Below, piece by piece: positions 46,626 to 57,863 of a stretch of DNA of 64,000 bases. This DNA is from an unidentified bacterial endosymbiont. GTDB lineage: Bacteria > Pseudomonadota > Gammaproteobacteria > Enterobacterales > Enterobacteriaceae. Position 1 is the first letter of the stretch. Every line of letters starts with the position of its first letter. Both the position numbers and the translations under genes were made by a program. The notes beneath the pieces were generated by a model that made no database searches, was not told the DNA's origin, and saw nothing but the letters and a program-made list of their open reading frames with translations. Location: assembly GCF_918797525.1 (NCBI RefSeq), contig NZ_OU963893.1, forward strand, positions 2,852,001 through 2,916,000, written 5' to 3'.

Positions 46626-48682
46626 CGTTCCGCACGGCCTGGCAGCGTATCCTGTGCCAGGCCAATCAGGAAGGCGTATTCCAGCGCCACCCCCTCGTAT
46701 GATTTGAACCGTCCCGATTTCCCCCCGTGCCCGGAATCCATGTCGGTACACAACAGCAGGAGATTGTCGTCGGTTTTCAGTTCACGCAGTTTTGCCACCC
46801 ATTTCGCCGGCTCCCAGTACTGCACTTGCGAATCATGCAGTCCGGTCGTCACCAGCAGATGCGGATACGCTTTAGCGTCCACGTTATCGTACGGGCTGTA
46901 CTCTTTCATGTAGCGATAATAGACCTCATCCTGAGGATTACCCCACTCCTCAAACTCCCCGGTTGTCAGCGGAATGGACTCATCGAGCATTGTCGTCACC
47001 ACGTCCACAAACGGCACCTGCGCCACCACGCCTTTGAAACGATCGGGGCGCTGATTGATGACCGCGCCCATAAGCATTCCGCCTGCGCTTCCGCCCATGC
47101 CAAAACAGAGCAGCGGATCGCCATAACCTTGTTCTACCAGCGCATCGCACACGTCGAGGTAGTCGTTGAAGCTGTTTTTCTTTTTCAGGAATTTACCGTC
47201 TTCATACCAGTGCTGGCCCAGCTCGCCTCCGCCGCGAATATGGGCGATGGCGAACACGAATCCACGATCGAGAAGGCTCAATCTGCTACTGCTAAAATCG
47301 GCGTCCATGCTGGAGCCGTACGATCCATAGCCATAAACCAGCAGCGGATTGTTTCCTTTGCGAAAATATTCCTCGCGGTAGACCAGCGATACCGGCACTT
47401 CTGTGCCGTCACGGGCGGTTATCCACAGGTGTTCACTGCGGTATTTTTCCGCGTCAAATCCGCTCACTTCGGCCTGTTTGATAACCTGGCGCTGCCCGGT
47501 GTTCATATCCAGTTCAAACAGGGTATCCGGCGTCGTCATCGAGGAATAGCCGTAACGCAGCCGCGATGATTCCGGCTCAGGGTTAAAGCTTATCCACGTC
47601 ACATAAGCCGGATCGTCGAAAGCAATCCCGACCGCCTCCCGCGTTTTACGGTTGATCTGACGAATGCTGGTGAGTCCCCGCTGGCGCTCTTCCACCACCA
47701 GCCAGTCGGTAAAGAGCGTGAATCCTTCAAGCATCACCTGATCGCGCGCGGGTATTAATACCTCCCATTTGCGTTCGTCACGCACTTTGGTTTTGTACAG
47801 GCCAAAGTTTTTGCCTTCGCGGTTAGAGCGCAGGTAAAAGCTGTGCTGGAAGTGATCGAGGCTGTATTCATGATCCTTACGCCGTGGCAGGAAACAGAGT
47901 GGCTGCGCATCGGGCAGTTCAGCGTCCAGCAGCAGAACTTCCGAGGTTGTCGCACTGGCGAGAGAGATAATGACATAGTGACGAGAGGAGGTTTTATGCA
48001 GGCTTACGTAAAACGTCTCATCTTTCTCTTCATACACCAGTTCATCATCACCGGAAGCGGTACCGACAGTATGACGCCAGACCTGATAAGGCAGGAGCGT
48101 CGAGGCATGTTTTTTTACGTAGTAGACCGTTTCAGAATCATTCGCCCAGATGAAATCCGGGGAGACATTCTCCAGCATCTCCGGATACCAATTCCCCGTG
48201 TCGAGATTGCGAAAACGTAACCCGTACTGGCGACGGGAGAGATAATCCTCTGCCAGCGCCATGATGGCGTTATCCGGAGAAACTGACATGCCGCCCAGGG
48301 TATAGAATTCACTGTGGGCGGCACGTTTATTGGCATCCAGCAGAACGTCCCAGTCGTCCCACTCGGCGTTTAACACCGACTGTCGCTGATAGATGGGATA
48401 TTCATTTCCGGGTTCATAAATGTGGCGATAGCGATAGCCGTTTTTGGTCCAGGGCGCAGAGATGTCGCGCTGGGGAACGCGTTGAACCATTTCGGCCAGT
48501 AACTGGTCCTGAAGCGCCTGCTGGCTGGACATGACCTTGTGACCATAGGCATTTTCCTGATGCAGATAGTCGAGCACATCAGGCTGCGAGCGCGTATCGT
48601 CCCGCAGCCAGTAATAGTGGTCTATACGCGTATCGCCATGCGTAGTTATCGCATATGGAGTACGTCGGGCTTTTGGTGGCAT
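46622..48682 (-). CDS. ptrB: Oligopeptidase B
   Basis: PtrB is a cytoplasmic serine peptidase of the prolyl-oligopeptidase (S9A) family that cleaves short peptides after Lys or Arg. The 686-residue protein has an N-terminal seven-bladed propeller and a C-terminal alpha/beta-hydrolase domain. The nucleophile lies in [19 protein letters not shown] (GGSAGG), the His in [12 protein letters not shown], and the acidic EFEEWGNP region is as in E. coli. It is convergent with exoX. Confidence 0.95.
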   Translation of the reverse strand: MPPKARRTPYAITTHGDTRIDHYYWLRDDTRSQPDVLDYLHQENAYGHKVMSSQQALQDQLLAEMVQRVPQRDISAPWTKNGYRYRHIYEPGNEYPIYQRQSVLNAEWDDWDVLLDANKRAAHSEFYTLGGMSVSPDNAIMALAEDYLSRRQYGLRFRNLDTGNWYPEMLENVSPDFIWANDSETVYYVKKHASTLLPYQVWRHTVGTASGDDELVYEEKDETFYVSLHKTSSRHYVIISLASATTSEVLLLDAELPDAQPLCFLPRRKDHEYSLDHFQHSFYLRSNREGKNFGLYKTKVRDERKWEVLIPARDQVMLEGFTLFTDWLVVEERQRGLTSIRQINRKTREAVGIAFDDPAYVTWISFNPEPESSRLRYGYSSMTTPDTLFELDMNTGQRQVIKQAEVSGFDAEKYRSEHLWITARDGTEVPVSLVYREEYFRKGNNPLLVYGYGSYGSSMDADFSSSRLSLLDRGFVFAIAHIRGGGELGQHWYEDGKFLKKKNSFNDYLDVCDALVEQGYGDPLLCFGMGGSAGGMLMGAVINQRPDRFKGVVAQVPFVDVVTTMLDESIPLTTGEFEEWGNPQDEVYYRYMKEYSPYDNVDAKAYPHLLVTTGLHDSQVQYWEPAKWVAKLRELKTDDNLLLLCTDMDSGHGGKSGRFKSYEGVALEYAFLIGLAQDTLPGRAER

Positions 48683-48767
48683 AGCGTTGTACTTTTAAGT
48701 TTTACACCCTATAAGGGTGGCAAAACCCACGCATGATGCAAGCGAAACGTGACTGCCCGAGGAAAAG

Positions 48768-49427
48768 TTAGCCCTGTAGCGCCAGTTTTTGCTCTCTAAT
48801 ATCCTGCTCAATGCCATCCCGGACATCCTGTGGGATTTTCAGCGCATCGCCCAGGGCGTTGAGGTAACTGCGCTCCATAAAGTGATCGATATCGATAGCG
48901 GCACAGCTTAGAAAATAGAGCTCAAGCGCCTCTTCTTCGTTCTGCACGCTCTGCGCCAGACGCTGTGGATCCAACGGCTGTTCGATGGCCTGTGCCACCA
49001 GCGCCCTGCCCTGCTGCTCAACGCCGCCTTCACGAAGCTGCTGTTCAATTGCCTCTCGCTCTTTATCGTCGATGTGTCCGTCACTTTTTGCCGCAAATAC
49101 CAGAGCGCGGATCAGCCGCTCCGTACGCAGGTCTAACGGCGAAGTATGTTCGCCATAATGGGGTTCATCGCGGTGCGCGGTGCGGACTTTATCTTTGTAT
49201 TTGTTCCAAAGCACAGTGCCTGCAACCGCACCGCCGCCAGCGAGTAGCGCGCCGGTGCCGTATTTTGCCAACAGCTTGCGGGAGGATTTATTCGCCACCA
49301 GCAAACCTGCCAGCCCACCGAGTGCTCCCGGTACCAGCAGCTTGCTTAGCCCCTGGTCGCCGGAAGAAGATGAAGCAGATCCCTTCTGCCCCAGCATTGA
49401 TTGCAATTGATTTAACCAGCCAGACAT
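48768..49427 (-). CDS. yebE: DUF533 inner-membrane protein YebE
   Basis: YebE is a 219-residue protein from the ATG at 49425-49427, which has GAGGG ahead; the frame opens four codons earlier at a GTG. A glycine-rich hydrophobic region lies at about 31-75 ([19 protein letters not shown] and [18 protein letters not shown]). The C-terminal TerB-like helical domain follows ([19 protein letters not shown]). In E. coli it responds to envelope stress through CpxR. The usual neighbours yebF and yebG are not between it and purT here. Confidence 0.92.
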   Translation of the reverse strand: MSGWLNQLQSMLGQKGSASSSSGDQGLSKLLVPGALGGLAGLLVANKSSRKLLAKYGTGALLAGGGAVAGTVLWNKYKDKVRTAHRDEPHYGEHTSPLDLRTERLIRALVFAAKSDGHIDDKEREAIEQQLREGGVEQQGRALVAQAIEQPLDPQRLAQSVQNEEEALELYFLSCAAIDIDHFMERSYLNALGDALKIPQDVRDGIEQDIREQKLALQG

Positions 49428-49543
49428 GTTTTCCCTCACTTAACGGTGAAATAGACTTTACAGAGTAAGCTAACCGGCGTCAGGAAATGTCTGGCTGGGC
49501 TAAAGAAGCGCAAATTTTTGCCCCGGCCCGCTATCTCCTGCGC

Positions 49544-49573
49544 AAGACAGACGCAAACGTTTACGTTTATACT
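49544..49573 (+). promoter_or_regulatory. purT promoter with PurR operator
   Basis: ACGCAAACGTTTACGT (49551-49566) matches the PurR operator consensus ACGCAAACGTTTNCNT. It sits between a -35-like AAGACA (49544-49549) and a TATACT -10 (49568-49573) spaced by 18 bases, so bound PurR would occlude RNA polymerase. PurR repression of purine genes with hypoxanthine or guanine is established. Confidence 0.85.
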
Positions 49574-49600
49574 GCACCCAACTTTTTTAGAGGGAAAACT

Positions 49601-50779
49601 ATGACTCTTTTAGGAACTGCGCTGCGTCCTGCAGCCACGCGCGTGATGCTGCTAGGTTCGGGTGAGCTGGGTAAAGAGGTTGCCATTGAGTGCCAGCGCT
49701 TAGGCGTTGAAGTAATTGCCGTAGACCGGTACCCCAACGCACCCGCCATGCACGTCGCTCACCGCGCTTATGTCATCAACATGCTGGATGGCGATGCCCT
49801 GCGCGAGCTGATAACCCGGGAAAAACCTGACTTCGTGGTGCCGGAAATTGAAGCCATCGCCACCGATACGCTGATTGCCCTTGAGCAGGAAGGCCAGCGC
49901 GTGGTGCCGTGCGCCAACGCCGCGAAGCTTACCATGAACCGGGAAGGTATCCGCCGCCTGGCAGCAGAAACGCTGGATTTACCCACCTCACGCTACCGCT
50001 TTGCGGGCGATAAAGCCGCCTTCCTGCAGGCTGTCCAGGAGATTGGCTACCCGTGCATCATTAAGCCGGTAATGAGTTCATCTGGCAAAGGACAATCCTT
50101 TATCCGCGACAGTACCGCTCTGGACGCCGCCTGGGATTATGCCCAACAGGGAGGGCGTGCCGGTGCGGGCCGCGTGATTGTTGAAGGGGTGGTGAAATTT
50201 GATTTTGAGATAACCCTGCTGACCGTCAGCGCCGTGGATGGCATCCATTTCTGCGACCCGATTGGTCATCGTCAGGAAGACGGTGATTACCGTGAATCCT
50301 GGCAGCCACAGCAGATGAGCGCGCTGGCGCGGGCGCGGGCGCAGGAAATTGCCCGCAAAACGGTGCTGGCGCTGGGCGGTTACGGCGTGTTTGGCGTGGA
50401 ACTGTTTGTTTGCGGCGATGAGGTGATTTTCAGTGAAGTCTCACCGCGCCCGCACGATACCGGCATGGTGACGCTGATTTCGCAAGATCTCTCCGAATTT
50501 GCCCTGCACGTGCGCGCTTTCCTCAGCCTGCCTGTAGGCGGCGTTCGCCAGTACGGCCCGGCAGCCTCGGCGGTGATCCTGCCGCAACTGACCAGCCAAA
50601 ACGTCACCTTTGATAAGCTGGAAGGGGCCGTGGGGACAGGTTTGCAGCTGCGGTTGTTTGGTAAACCAGACATCGACGGTTCCCGTCGTCTTGGCGTGGC
50701 GTTAGCCATCGGCGATAACATTGATGATGCCGTAGCAAGAGCGAAAACAGCCGCTGCGAGTGTGAAGGTCGCAGGCTAA
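49601..50779 (+). CDS. purT: Formate-dependent phosphoribosylglycinamide formyltransferase
   Basis: PurT (GAR transformylase 2) uses formate and ATP to formylate GAR in purine synthesis, an alternative to folate-dependent PurN. From the ATG at 49601 it has 392 residues, as in E. coli; the frame is open 38 codons upstream through the promoter. ATP-grasp features include [20 protein letters not shown] at the N-terminus, [15 protein letters not shown] and the metal-binding [25 protein letters not shown]. Control by PurR is supported by the operator upstream. Confidence 0.96.
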   Translation: MTLLGTALRPAATRVMLLGSGELGKEVAIECQRLGVEVIAVDRYPNAPAMHVAHRAYVINMLDGDALRELITREKPDFVVPEIEAIATDTLIALEQEGQRVVPCANAAKLTMNREGIRRLAAETLDLPTSRYRFAGDKAAFLQAVQEIGYPCIIKPVMSSSGKGQSFIRDSTALDAAWDYAQQGGRAGAGRVIVEGVVKFDFEITLLTVSAVDGIHFCDPIGHRQEDGDYRESWQPQQMSALARARAQEIARKTVLALGGYGVFGVELFVCGDEVIFSEVSPRPHDTGMVTLISQDLSEFALHVRAFLSLPVGGVRQYGPAASAVILPQLTSQNVTFDKLEGAVGTGLQLRLFGKPDIDGSRRLGVALAIGDNIDDAVARAKTAAASVKVAG

Positions 50780-50782
50780 AAC

Positions 50783-50806
50783 AACGGGCCAGATGGCCCG
50801 TTTTTT
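50783..50806 (+). terminator. purT terminator
   Basis: ACGGGCC-AGAT-GGCCCGT forms a seven-base stem with a tetraloop and six T residues. On the opposite strand it is followed by GTTGTTTT, so it may also help terminate eda. Confidence 0.88.
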
Positions 50807-50819
50807 ATGCGGGTAGTGA

Positions 50820-51461
50820 TTACTCGCGCGCACCTTCAACGGCTTCGCGAGCCAGTCTGGTGATGCGATCCCAGTCACCCGCTTCCAGCGCATCCGCCGG
50901 CACCAGCCAGGACCCCCCAATGCACAGCACGCTTTTCAGCGCCAGGTAGTCACGGTAGTTCGCCGGAGAGATGCCGCCGGTCGGGCAGAAGCGAACCTGG
51001 GCGAAGGGGCCTGCAATCGCCTGCAGCGCTTTGGTGCCGCCGTTGGCTTCTGCCGGGAAGAATTTAAACGCTTTCAGGCCGTAGTCCATGCCCAGCATCA
51101 GTTCAGAGACGGTGCTGATACCCGGGATCAGTGGGATGGTGCCTTGCGTAGCCGCGTTGAGCAGAGGCTCAGTCAGGCCCGGGCTGATGGCAAACTGCGC
51201 ACCGGCTTCGGTCACTTCAGCGAGCTGTTGTGGGTTCAGGACAGTACCCGCGCCGATAATGGCGTCCGGGACGTCTTTTGCGATAGCGCGAATGGCGTCA
51301 ATCGCGCAGGCGGTACGCAGGGTTACTTCCAGCACGCGAACCCCGCCGGCAACCAGCGCTTTCGCCATCGGTACAGCGTGTTCCAGTTTGTTTACCACGA
51401 TAACCGGCACAACAGGGCCAGTGGTCAGGATTGCTTCTGCACTTGTTTTCCAGTTTTTCAT
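50820..51461 (-). CDS. eda: KHG/KDPG aldolase
   Basis: Eda cleaves 2-keto-3-deoxy-6-phosphogluconate to pyruvate and glyceraldehyde-3-phosphate, the last step of the Entner-Doudoroff pathway. From the ATG at 51459-51461 it has 213 residues. Class I aldolase features are VLEVTLRT (Glu), [12 protein letters not shown] and the Schiff-base Lys in [25 protein letters not shown] forms the phosphate site. It is 39 bases downstream of edd and co-transcribed with it. Confidence 0.96.
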   Translation of the reverse strand: MKNWKTSAEAILTTGPVVPVIVVNKLEHAVPMAKALVAGGVRVLEVTLRTACAIDAIRAIAKDVPDAIIGAGTVLNPQQLAEVTEAGAQFAISPGLTEPLLNAATQGTIPLIPGISTVSELMLGMDYGLKAFKFFPAEANGGTKALQAIAGPFAQVRFCPTGGISPANYRDYLALKSVLCIGGSWLVPADALEAGDWDRITRLAREAVEGARE

Positions 51462-51500
51462 CAGAGTTTTCTCTCGCCAGATCGTTAAAATCAAGTCGTC

Positions 51501-53312
51501 TTAAAACGTAATACAGGTTGCACCCTGCTCCGCGCCAGAAAGTTTCTCACGCAGCGCACCAAACATTTCGCGTCCGGTGCCCACGCGCGACGCGCTCAGG
51601 TCAGGAATATGTGGCTCACGGGCCGCCAGTTGCGCTTCATCTACCAGCAGGCTTAGCTCCCCGGTCTGGCCGTTGACACGAATGATATCGCCATCACGGA
51701 CTTTCGCCAGCAGGCCGCCATCGTAAGCTTCTGGGGTCACATGAATGGCAGAAGGTACTTTACCTGAAGCCCCTGAGAGGCGTCCATCGGTCACTAACGC
51801 AATTTTGAAACGGCGGTCCAATAATACACCAAGTGGCGGCATTAGTTTATGCAATTCTGGCATCCCATTCGCCTTCGGTCCCTGGTGACGCACCACAACC
51901 ACGCAATCCTTCTCGAGCAGACCGGCATTAAAGGCAGGCAAAACGTCGTGCTGGCTTTCAAAAACCACCGCGGGCGCTTCGATAACCTGATTCTCCTCCG
52001 GCACGGCAGAAGTTTTCATGACCGCGCGACCAAGATTTCCGCTCAGCACTTTGGTACCGCCGTGGCGTGAGAAGGGTTGGTCAAAAGGGGCAATAACCTG
52101 CGCGTCCAGAGTGGTTTCTGCCCCTTCACGCCAGTCCAGCTCGCCGTTGTTCAGCCACGGCTCCAGGGTGTAGCGCTGCAGGCCAAAGCCCGCCACTGTG
52201 TTCACGTCTTCATGCAACAGGCCGCCTTTCAGCAGTTCACGCATCAGCACCGGTACGCCACCCGCAGCCTGGAAGTGGTTGATATCTGCCGGGCCGTTCG
52301 GGTACAGACGGGCCATCAGCGGTACCACGTCAGAGATGTCGGAAAAATCGTCCCAGTTGATCAGGATGCCCGCCGCGCGCGCCATCGCCACCAGATGCAT
52401 GGTGTGGTTGGTTGACCCTCCGGTTGCCAGCAGCGCGACGATGCCGTTGACGACAACCTTCTCGTCGACCATTTTGCCCAGCGGCATCCACGCATTCCCG
52501 TTACCGGTTAGTCGCGTCACCTGACAGGCGGCGGCTTCGGTCAATGCCTGGCGCAGCGGCGCGTCCGGTTGGATAAAGGACGAGCCGGGAAGCTGCATTC
52601 CCATAAATTCCACCACCATCTGGTTAGTGTTGGCGGTACCGTAGAAGGTACAGGTGCCGGGTGCGTGGTAAGACGCAGCTTCCGCTTCGAGAAGCGCCTG
52701 ACGATCCGCTTTGCCCTCGGCGTACAACTGACGGATACGTACCTTTTCTTTGTTCGGCAGGCCGCTTGCCATCGGGCCTGATGGCATGAAAATCGCAGGC
52801 AGATGACCAAACGACAGTGCAGCCATCGCCAGGCCCGGGACGATTTTGTCGCAAACGCCGAGGTACAGCGTGCCATCAAACATATTGTGCGAAAGCCCCA
52901 CCGCCGCAGACATCGCAATCACTTCACGGCTAAGTAGCGACAACTCCATGCCGTCCTGCCCCTGGGTCACGCCGTCACACATGGCCGGTACGCAGCCCGC
53001 AACCTGCCCCACTGCATTTACGCTGTGCAGCGCTTTACGGATAATGTCGGGATAGGCTTCATACGGCTGGTGCGCAGAGAGCATGTCGTTGTAGGAGGTA
53101 ATAATGGCGATATTGTTACGCAACATGCTTTTCAGCGCGTCTTTATCGCCAGGCTGGCAGGCGGCAAAGCCATGAGCCAGATTGCCACAGGCCAGCTGAG
53201 AGCGGTGGACGGTCTCGCTCTTCGCCTGTTCGATACGGGCGAGGTAGGCAGAACGGGTCTCTTTCGAGCGCTCCGCGATGCGTTTTGTTACGCGTAACAA
53301 TGTCGGATTCAT
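51501..53312 (-). CDS. edd: 6-Phosphogluconate dehydratase
   Basis: Edd dehydrates 6-phosphogluconate to KDPG, the first dedicated Entner-Doudoroff step, and uses an iron-sulphur cluster. From the ATG at 53310-53312, with GAGGAG six bases ahead, it has 603 residues; the frame is open 49 codons upstream, through the terminator, and that part is not coding. Family motifs include [40 protein letters not shown] and [22 protein letters not shown]. It precedes eda. Gluconate induction through GntR is suggested by two palindromes, one of them inside the first codons. Confidence 0.96.
   Translation of the reverse strand: MNPTLLRVTKRIAERSKETRSAYLARIEQAKSETVHRSQLACGNLAHGFAACQPGDKDALKSMLRNNIAIITSYNDMLSAHQPYEAYPDIIRKALHSVNAVGQVAGCVPAMCDGVTQGQDGMELSLLSREVIAMSAAVGLSHNMFDGTLYLGVCDKIVPGLAMAALSFGHLPAIFMPSGPMASGLPNKEKVRIRQLYAEGKADRQALLEAEAASYHAPGTCTFYGTANTNQMVVEFMGMQLPGSSFIQPDAPLRQALTEAAACQVTRLTGNGNAWMPLGKMVDEKVVVNGIVALLATGGSTNHTMHLVAMARAAGILINWDDFSDISDVVPLMARLYPNGPADINHFQAAGGVPVLMRELLKGGLLHEDVNTVAGFGLQRYTLEPWLNNGELDWREGAETTLDAQVIAPFDQPFSRHGGTKVLSGNLGRAVMKTSAVPEENQVIEAPAVVFESQHDVLPAFNAGLLEKDCVVVVRHQGPKANGMPELHKLMPPLGVLLDRRFKIALVTDGRLSGASGKVPSAIHVTPEAYDGGLLAKVRDGDIIRVNGQTGELSLLVDEAQLAAREPHIPDLSASRVGTGREMFGALREKLSGAEQGATCITF
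53285..53300. promoter_or_regulatory. GntR-operator-like palindrome inside edd codons 5-10
   Basis: TTGTTACGCGTAACAA is a perfect 16-bp palindrome with the GntR core TGTTAC-N2-GTAACA. It encodes part of LLRVTK in Edd, so coding and operator functions would overlap. Together with the upstream site at 53506 it could support DNA looping, as known for GntR at gntT. Binding is inferred. Confidence 0.5.
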
Positions 53313-53433
53313 AAAAGCTCCTCTAATTAATCTGTCCGGGCTCGGGAGTTTACAAAGTCTTTTGCAGTTGTTAACAACGCTGAAACGCTTGATTTCCGGA
53401 GCGCAGGGGCAAAATCGCTTCCGGCAGTGTAAT

Positions 53434-53466
53434 AAAAAAAGCCCCGCAGGTGAATCCACGCGGGGC
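53434..53466 (-). terminator. zwf terminator, or attenuator in the edd leader
   Basis: On the minus strand GCCCCGC and GCGGGGC enclose a 12-base loop and are followed by seven T residues. It lies about 80 bases beyond zwf and 122 before edd. Because the GntR-like site lies on the zwf side of it, edd transcripts starting there would have to pass this hairpin. Confidence 0.8.
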
Positions 53467-53505
53467 GTAAAAGACTAAAAAATGCGCCACTCTCTGTGTT
53501 AGATC

Positions 53506-53521
53506 ATGTTACCGGTAAAAT
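53506..53521. promoter_or_regulatory. GntR operator in the zwf-edd intergenic region
   Basis: ATGTTACCGGTAAAAT differs from the GntR operator ATGTTACCGGTAACAT at one base. E. coli edd-eda is induced by gluconate through GntR from a promoter upstream of edd; this site is placed accordingly, 194 bases before the edd start codon. Confidence 0.7.
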
Positions 53522-53546
53522 AACAGCTTTGGGCCAGGCGATTATT

Positions 53547-55022
53547 TTACTCAAACTCGTTCCAGGAGCGGCCATCGCGGGTGATCATCGCCACAGACGC
53601 GACGGGTCCCCAGGTCCCGGCCTGATACGGTTTCGGCGCATCCTGATCGGCGGCCCAGGCTTCAGTAATGGAATCGACCCATTTCCACGCCTCTTCAACT
53701 TCGTCGCGGCGTACAAACAGCGCCTGAATACCGCGCATGGTTTCCAGCAGCAGACGCTCATAAGCATCGGCCAGGTGCGTCTGATTGAAGGTTTCGGAGT
53801 AGCTCAGATCCAGCTTGGTGGTCTGCAGGTTATGTTTGTGATCAAGTCCTGGCACTTTATTCAGGATCTGGATATCCACCCCTTCGTCCGGCTGCAGACG
53901 GATGGTCAGTTTGTTTTGCGGCAGCTCCTGCCAGGACTCTTTGAACAGGTTCAGTTCAGGGTTTTTGAAATAGACCACCACTTCAGAGCATTTGGCTGGC
54001 AGACGCTTACCAGTACGCAGATAGAACGGCACACCCGCCCAGCGCCAGTCATCGATATCCACGCGGATCGCGACAAAGGTTTCCGTATTACTGGTTTTGT
54101 TGGCGCCCTCTTCTTCCAGGTAGCCAGGGACTTTTTTACCCTGCGCAAACCCGGCCGTGTACTGCCCGCGCACGGTCTTCTCACGCACGTTTGAGCGATC
54201 GATGCGGCGAAGCGACTTCAGGACTTTCACTTTTGCGTCACGAATACTGTCAGCCGTCAGATCCGACGGAGGTGACATCGCAATCATACACAGGACCTGC
54301 AGCAGGTGGTTCTGGATCATGTCGCGCATCTGACCGGCCTGGTCAAAGTAACCCCAGCGACCTTCGATCCCTACCTCTTCCGCCACGGTGATTTCCACGT
54401 GGTCGATGGTGCGGTTGTCCCAGTTATTCACGAACAGGGAGTTTGCAAAACGCAGCGCCAGCAGGTTTAGTACTGTCTCTTTACCCAAATAGTGGTCGAT
54501 ACGGTATACCTGGCACTCTTCAAAGTATTCGCCCACCTGATCATTAATTTCACGCGAGGTTGCAAGGGATGTACCCAGCGGTTTTTCCATCACCACGCGA
54601 GCAGGTTTGGCATTCAGCTTCGCTTCGCCCAGACCTTTGCAAATGGCGCCGAAGGTGCTTGGCGGCATAGCGAAATAGTTAATGGTGACGCGGTTTTTCT
54701 GATCCAGCATGTCACCCAGCCCCTTAAACGCGCTTACGTCGTTTACGTCGAGGTTGCAGAAATCGAGGCGTCCGCTCAGCGTATCCCATAAACTTTCATC
54801 CACTTTCTCTTTCATGAAAGTCTCGAGCGCCTCGCGCACGATTTTGGTATAAGCGTCCTTGTCCCAGTCGGCGCGCCCTACACCCAGGATACGGGTATCC
54901 GGATGAAGTTGACCCGCTTTCTCCAGTTGATACAGGGAAGGCAGCAATTTACGGCGTGCAAGATCGCCTTTCGCGCCGAAAATGACCAGGTCACATGCCT
55001 GGGCTGTTTGCGTTACCGCCAT
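53547..55022 (-). CDS. zwf: Glucose-6-phosphate 1-dehydrogenase
   Basis: Zwf oxidises glucose-6-phosphate to 6-phosphogluconolactone with NADP, opening the oxidative pentose-phosphate and Entner-Doudoroff routes. From the ATG at 55020-55022, with GAGGAG ahead, it has 491 residues as in E. coli. The nucleotide-binding [11 protein letters not shown] lies near residue 18, and the active-site [21 protein letters not shown] near 175-195 has catalytic Asp, His and Lys. A HexR operator overlaps its promoter region. It precedes edd-eda on the same strand, so its product's onward metabolism is encoded next to it. Confidence 0.97.
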   Translation of the reverse strand: MAVTQTAQACDLVIFGAKGDLARRKLLPSLYQLEKAGQLHPDTRILGVGRADWDKDAYTKIVREALETFMKEKVDESLWDTLSGRLDFCNLDVNDVSAFKGLGDMLDQKNRVTINYFAMPPSTFGAICKGLGEAKLNAKPARVVMEKPLGTSLATSREINDQVGEYFEECQVYRIDHYLGKETVLNLLALRFANSLFVNNWDNRTIDHVEITVAEEVGIEGRWGYFDQAGQMRDMIQNHLLQVLCMIAMSPPSDLTADSIRDAKVKVLKSLRRIDRSNVREKTVRGQYTAGFAQGKKVPGYLEEEGANKTSNTETFVAIRVDIDDWRWAGVPFYLRTGKRLPAKCSEVVVYFKNPELNLFKESWQELPQNKLTIRLQPDEGVDIQILNKVPGLDHKHNLQTTKLDLSYSETFNQTHLADAYERLLLETMRGIQALFVRRDEVEEAWKWVDSITEAWAADQDAPKPYQAGTWGPVASVAMITRDGRSWNEFE

Positions 55023-55067
55023 GTCATTCTCCTCAGTTGGAAACCTGGTGCTTCTGCCAGGTATCGT

Positions 55068-55082
55068 TGTAATTTTATTACA
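55068..55082. promoter_or_regulatory. HexR operator upstream of zwf
   Basis: TGTAATTTTATTACA is a perfect match to the HexR palindrome TGTARTAAAATTACA read on the minus strand. It lies 46 bases before the zwf start codon, between zwf and the divergent hexR. HexR is released by KDPG, the Entner-Doudoroff intermediate. Confidence 0.85.
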
Positions 55083-55377
55083 ATGCACTGTACTGCTTTT
55101 ACGTCATTCCCGAAACCATTAGCGCTTAACCTCACGTGCGATACCGCGATTTTTCACGCGTCTGGCCCTTCTGGTTCGGCAATACATCCCAAAGCGTTGA
55201 TTCTTTGAACTCACGGGCTGCGATAAAACCGGACATCGATCAAGTAATGAAAAAAAACAACAACATTTCGTGTCGACTGTTACCCTTTAGGTAAGTCACC
55301 CGGGTAATATCGGCTAAATCGAATGAAGATTTCATCGTTTTGAAATCGATTCTCTTCCCATGAGCGCCTTGTTAACC
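55083..55377 (+). other. zwf-hexR divergent intergenic region
   Basis: This region holds the hexR promoter and the upstream part of the zwf promoter. A short palindrome, GATTTC-N8-GAAATC (about 55328-55347), lies 30 bases before hexR. I could not identify a clear SoxS/MarA box for zwf, although one exists in E. coli. No ORF is present. Confidence 0.4.
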
Positions 55378-56247
55378 ATGAACATGCTGGAAAAAATCCA
55401 GTTTCAACTGGAACACCTTAGCAAATCCGAGCGAAAAGTGGCCGACGTTATTCTCGCCTCGCCCGCTCAGGCGATTCACTCAAGCATCGCCGCTCTGGCG
55501 CTGGAATCAGGCGTCAGCGAACCGACGGTAAATCGATTCTGCCGCAGCCTGGAAACCCGCGGCTTCCCGGATTTTAAACTGCATCTGGCACAAAGTCTGG
55601 CAAATGGCACCCCCTATGTTAATCGCAATGTGGATGAAGACGACAGCGTTGATGCATACACGGCGAAAATATTTGAGTCGGCCATGGCAACGCTTGACCA
55701 CGTTCGTCAGTCGCTGGATATGAGTGCGGTGAACCGGGCGGTTGATCTACTGACTCAGGCAAAACGCATCGCCTTCTTCGGCCTCGGCTCGTCTGCCGCC
55801 GTGGCGCACGACGCGATGAATAAATTTTTCCGTTTTAACGTCCCGGTTATTTATTCCGATGACATTGTGCTGCAACGCATGAGCTGTATGAATTGTGGCG
55901 AGGATGACGTCGTGGTCCTGATTTCCCATACGGGACGCACCAAAAGTCAGGTGGAACTGGCCCAACTGGCGCGTGAAAACGATGCCATGGTCATTGCCCT
56001 CACCACGGCAGGCACGCCGCTGGCGCGGGAAGCCACTCTGGCAATCACCCTTGACGTGCCGGAAGACACCGATATGTATATGCCGATGGTCTCCCGTCTG
56101 GCCCAGTTGACGGTCATAGACGTGCTGGCGACCGGTTTTACCCTGCGTCGGGGGGCAAAATTCAGAGATAACTTGAAGCGGGTCAAGGAAGCGCTGAAGG
56201 AATCGCGTTTTGATAAAGAATTGCTTATAAAGAGCGATATACCCTAA
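55378..56247 (+). CDS. hexR: RpiR-family regulator HexR
   Basis: HexR represses or activates central carbon genes such as zwf and edd-eda and senses KDPG. From the ATG at 55378 it has 289 residues, as in E. coli; an upstream in-frame ATG at 55360 adds six residues. The N-terminal helix-turn-helix (about 1-75) contains SSIAALALESGVSEPTVNRFCRS. The C-terminal SIS domain (about 125-250) binds phosphosugars and reads IAFFGLGSSAAVAHDAMNKF and VVLISHTGRTKSQVELA. It is divergent from zwf and followed by pykA. Confidence 0.96.
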   Translation: MNMLEKIQFQLEHLSKSERKVADVILASPAQAIHSSIAALALESGVSEPTVNRFCRSLETRGFPDFKLHLAQSLANGTPYVNRNVDEDDSVDAYTAKIFESAMATLDHVRQSLDMSAVNRAVDLLTQAKRIAFFGLGSSAAVAHDAMNKFFRFNVPVIYSDDIVLQRMSCMNCGEDDVVVLISHTGRTKSQVELAQLARENDAMVIALTTAGTPLAREATLAITLDVPEDTDMYMPMVSRLAQLTVIDVLATGFTLRRGAKFRDNLKRVKEALKESRFDKELLIKSDIP

Positions 56248-56361
56248 TAACGAAGATGTACGACTTACGGCATTCGGTCCCCTCGCTGTTGCCTTGCCGC
56301 AGATGAAGACCGATTCATTGTTCACGCAACACCAAAGTTGTTTCAGTCAACGGAGTATTAC

Positions 56362-57804
56362 ATGTCCAGAAGGCTTCGCAGAACCAAGATAGTAACCACC
56401 TTAGGCCCGGCCACCGATCGCGATAATAACCTTGAAAAGATTATCGCCGCCGGTGCCAACGTGGTGCGTATGAACTTCTCTCACGGTACGCCAGAAGACC
56501 ATAAATTACGCGCCGATAAAGTGCGGGAGATCGCGGCTAAACTTGGCCGTCATGTTGCCATCCTGGGTGACCTCCAGGGCCCAAAAATTCGCGTATCGAC
56601 CTTCAAAGAGGGTAAAGTTTTCCTCAATATTGGTGATAAATTCCTGCTTGATGCCAACCTGAGCAAAGGTGAAGGCGATAAAGAGAAAGTTGGTATCGAC
56701 TATAAAGGTTTGCCGGCTGACGTTGTTCCAGGTGATATCCTGCTGCTTGACGATGGACGCGTGCAGTTGAAGGTGCTGGAAGTGCAGGGAATGAAAGTCT
56801 TCACCGAAGTGACCGTCGGTGGCCCGCTTTCTAACAACAAAGGGATCAACAAACTCGGCGGCGGCCTCTCTGCCGAAGCGCTGACCGAAAAAGACAAAGC
56901 GGATATTGTCACCGCCGCACAGATTGGCGTTGACTACCTGGCCGTCTCCTTCCCGCGCTGCGGCGAAGATTTGAACTATGCCCGCCGCCTGGCTCGCGAT
57001 GCAGGTTGCGATGCGAAAATTGTCGCCAAAGTTGAACGTGCTGAAGCGGTTTGCGATCAGGACGCGATGGATGATGTGATTCTGGCATCTGACGTGGTGA
57101 TGGTCGCCCGTGGCGATCTGGGTGTGGAAATTGGCGATCCTGAACTGGTCGGCATCCAGAAAGCCCTGATCCGTCGTGCGCGCCAGCTGAACCGCTCGGT
57201 GATCACCGCGACCCAGATGATGGAGTCGATGATCACAAACCCAATGCCTACCCGTGCAGAAGTTATGGACGTGGCAAACGCCGTTCTCGACGGTACCGAT
57301 GCGGTGATGCTGTCAGCGGAAACCGCGGCAGGTCAATATCCGGCGGAAACCGTTGCCGCGATGGCTCGCGTGTGCCTGGGCGCAGAGAAGATCCCCAGCA
57401 TCAACGTCTCTAAACACCGTCTGGATATTCAGTTCGACAACGTGGAAGAGGCCATTGCGATGTCCGCAATGTATGCCGCTAACCACCTGAAGGGCGTTAC
57501 GGCGATTATCACCATGACCGAATCTGGCCGTACCGCACTGATGACCTCGCGTATCAGTTCCGGTTTGCCCATTTTTGCCATGTCCCGTCACGAGCGTACG
57601 CTTAACCTGACCGCGCTGTATCGCGGCGTGACGCCAGTGCATTTCGACAGCACCAGCGATGGCGTTGCCGCAGCGCACGATGCCGTTAATCTGCTGCGCG
57701 ACAAAGGCTATCTGGTGTCCGGTGATATCGTCATCGTCACCCAGGGCGACGTGATGAGCACCATCGGATCGACCAATACCACGCGTATCTTAACGGTCGA
57801 ATAA
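56362..57804 (+). CDS. pykA: Pyruvate kinase II
   Basis: PykA transfers phosphate from phosphoenolpyruvate to ADP; this isozyme is AMP-activated. From the ATG at 56362, with CGGAG ahead, it has 480 residues. It shows [13 protein letters not shown], the active-site segment [11 protein letters not shown] with the catalytic Lys, [12 protein letters not shown] and ATQMMESM. The C-terminal allosteric domain ends [11 protein letters not shown]. It lies downstream of hexR on the same strand. HexR controls pykA in some relatives; I saw no HexR box in its 114-base leader. Confidence 0.97.
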   Translation: MSRRLRRTKIVTTLGPATDRDNNLEKIIAAGANVVRMNFSHGTPEDHKLRADKVREIAAKLGRHVAILGDLQGPKIRVSTFKEGKVFLNIGDKFLLDANLSKGEGDKEKVGIDYKGLPADVVPGDILLLDDGRVQLKVLEVQGMKVFTEVTVGGPLSNNKGINKLGGGLSAEALTEKDKADIVTAAQIGVDYLAVSFPRCGEDLNYARRLARDAGCDAKIVAKVERAEAVCDQDAMDDVILASDVVMVARGDLGVEIGDPELVGIQKALIRRARQLNRSVITATQMMESMITNPMPTRAEVMDVANAVLDGTDAVMLSAETAAGQYPAETVAAMARVCLGAEKIPSINVSKHRLDIQFDNVEEAIAMSAMYAANHLKGVTAIITMTESGRTALMTSRISSGLPIFAMSRHERTLNLTALYRGVTPVHFDSTSDGVAAAHDAVNLLRDKGYLVSGDIVIVTQGDVMSTIGSTNTTRILTVE

Positions 57805-57822
57805 TAACGGCTAACTGTGCGA

Positions 57823-57850
57823 TACCCTCTCCTCTTTCGGGAGAGGGTTA
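57823..57850. terminator. Hairpin between convergent pykA and lpxM
   Basis: ACCCTCTCC and GGGAGAGGGT form a strong stem with a short loop. The nearest T-run on the plus strand begins about nine bases beyond, so intrinsic termination is possible but not textbook. Confidence 0.6.
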
Positions 57851-57863
57851 CAGTAAGGTTTTT

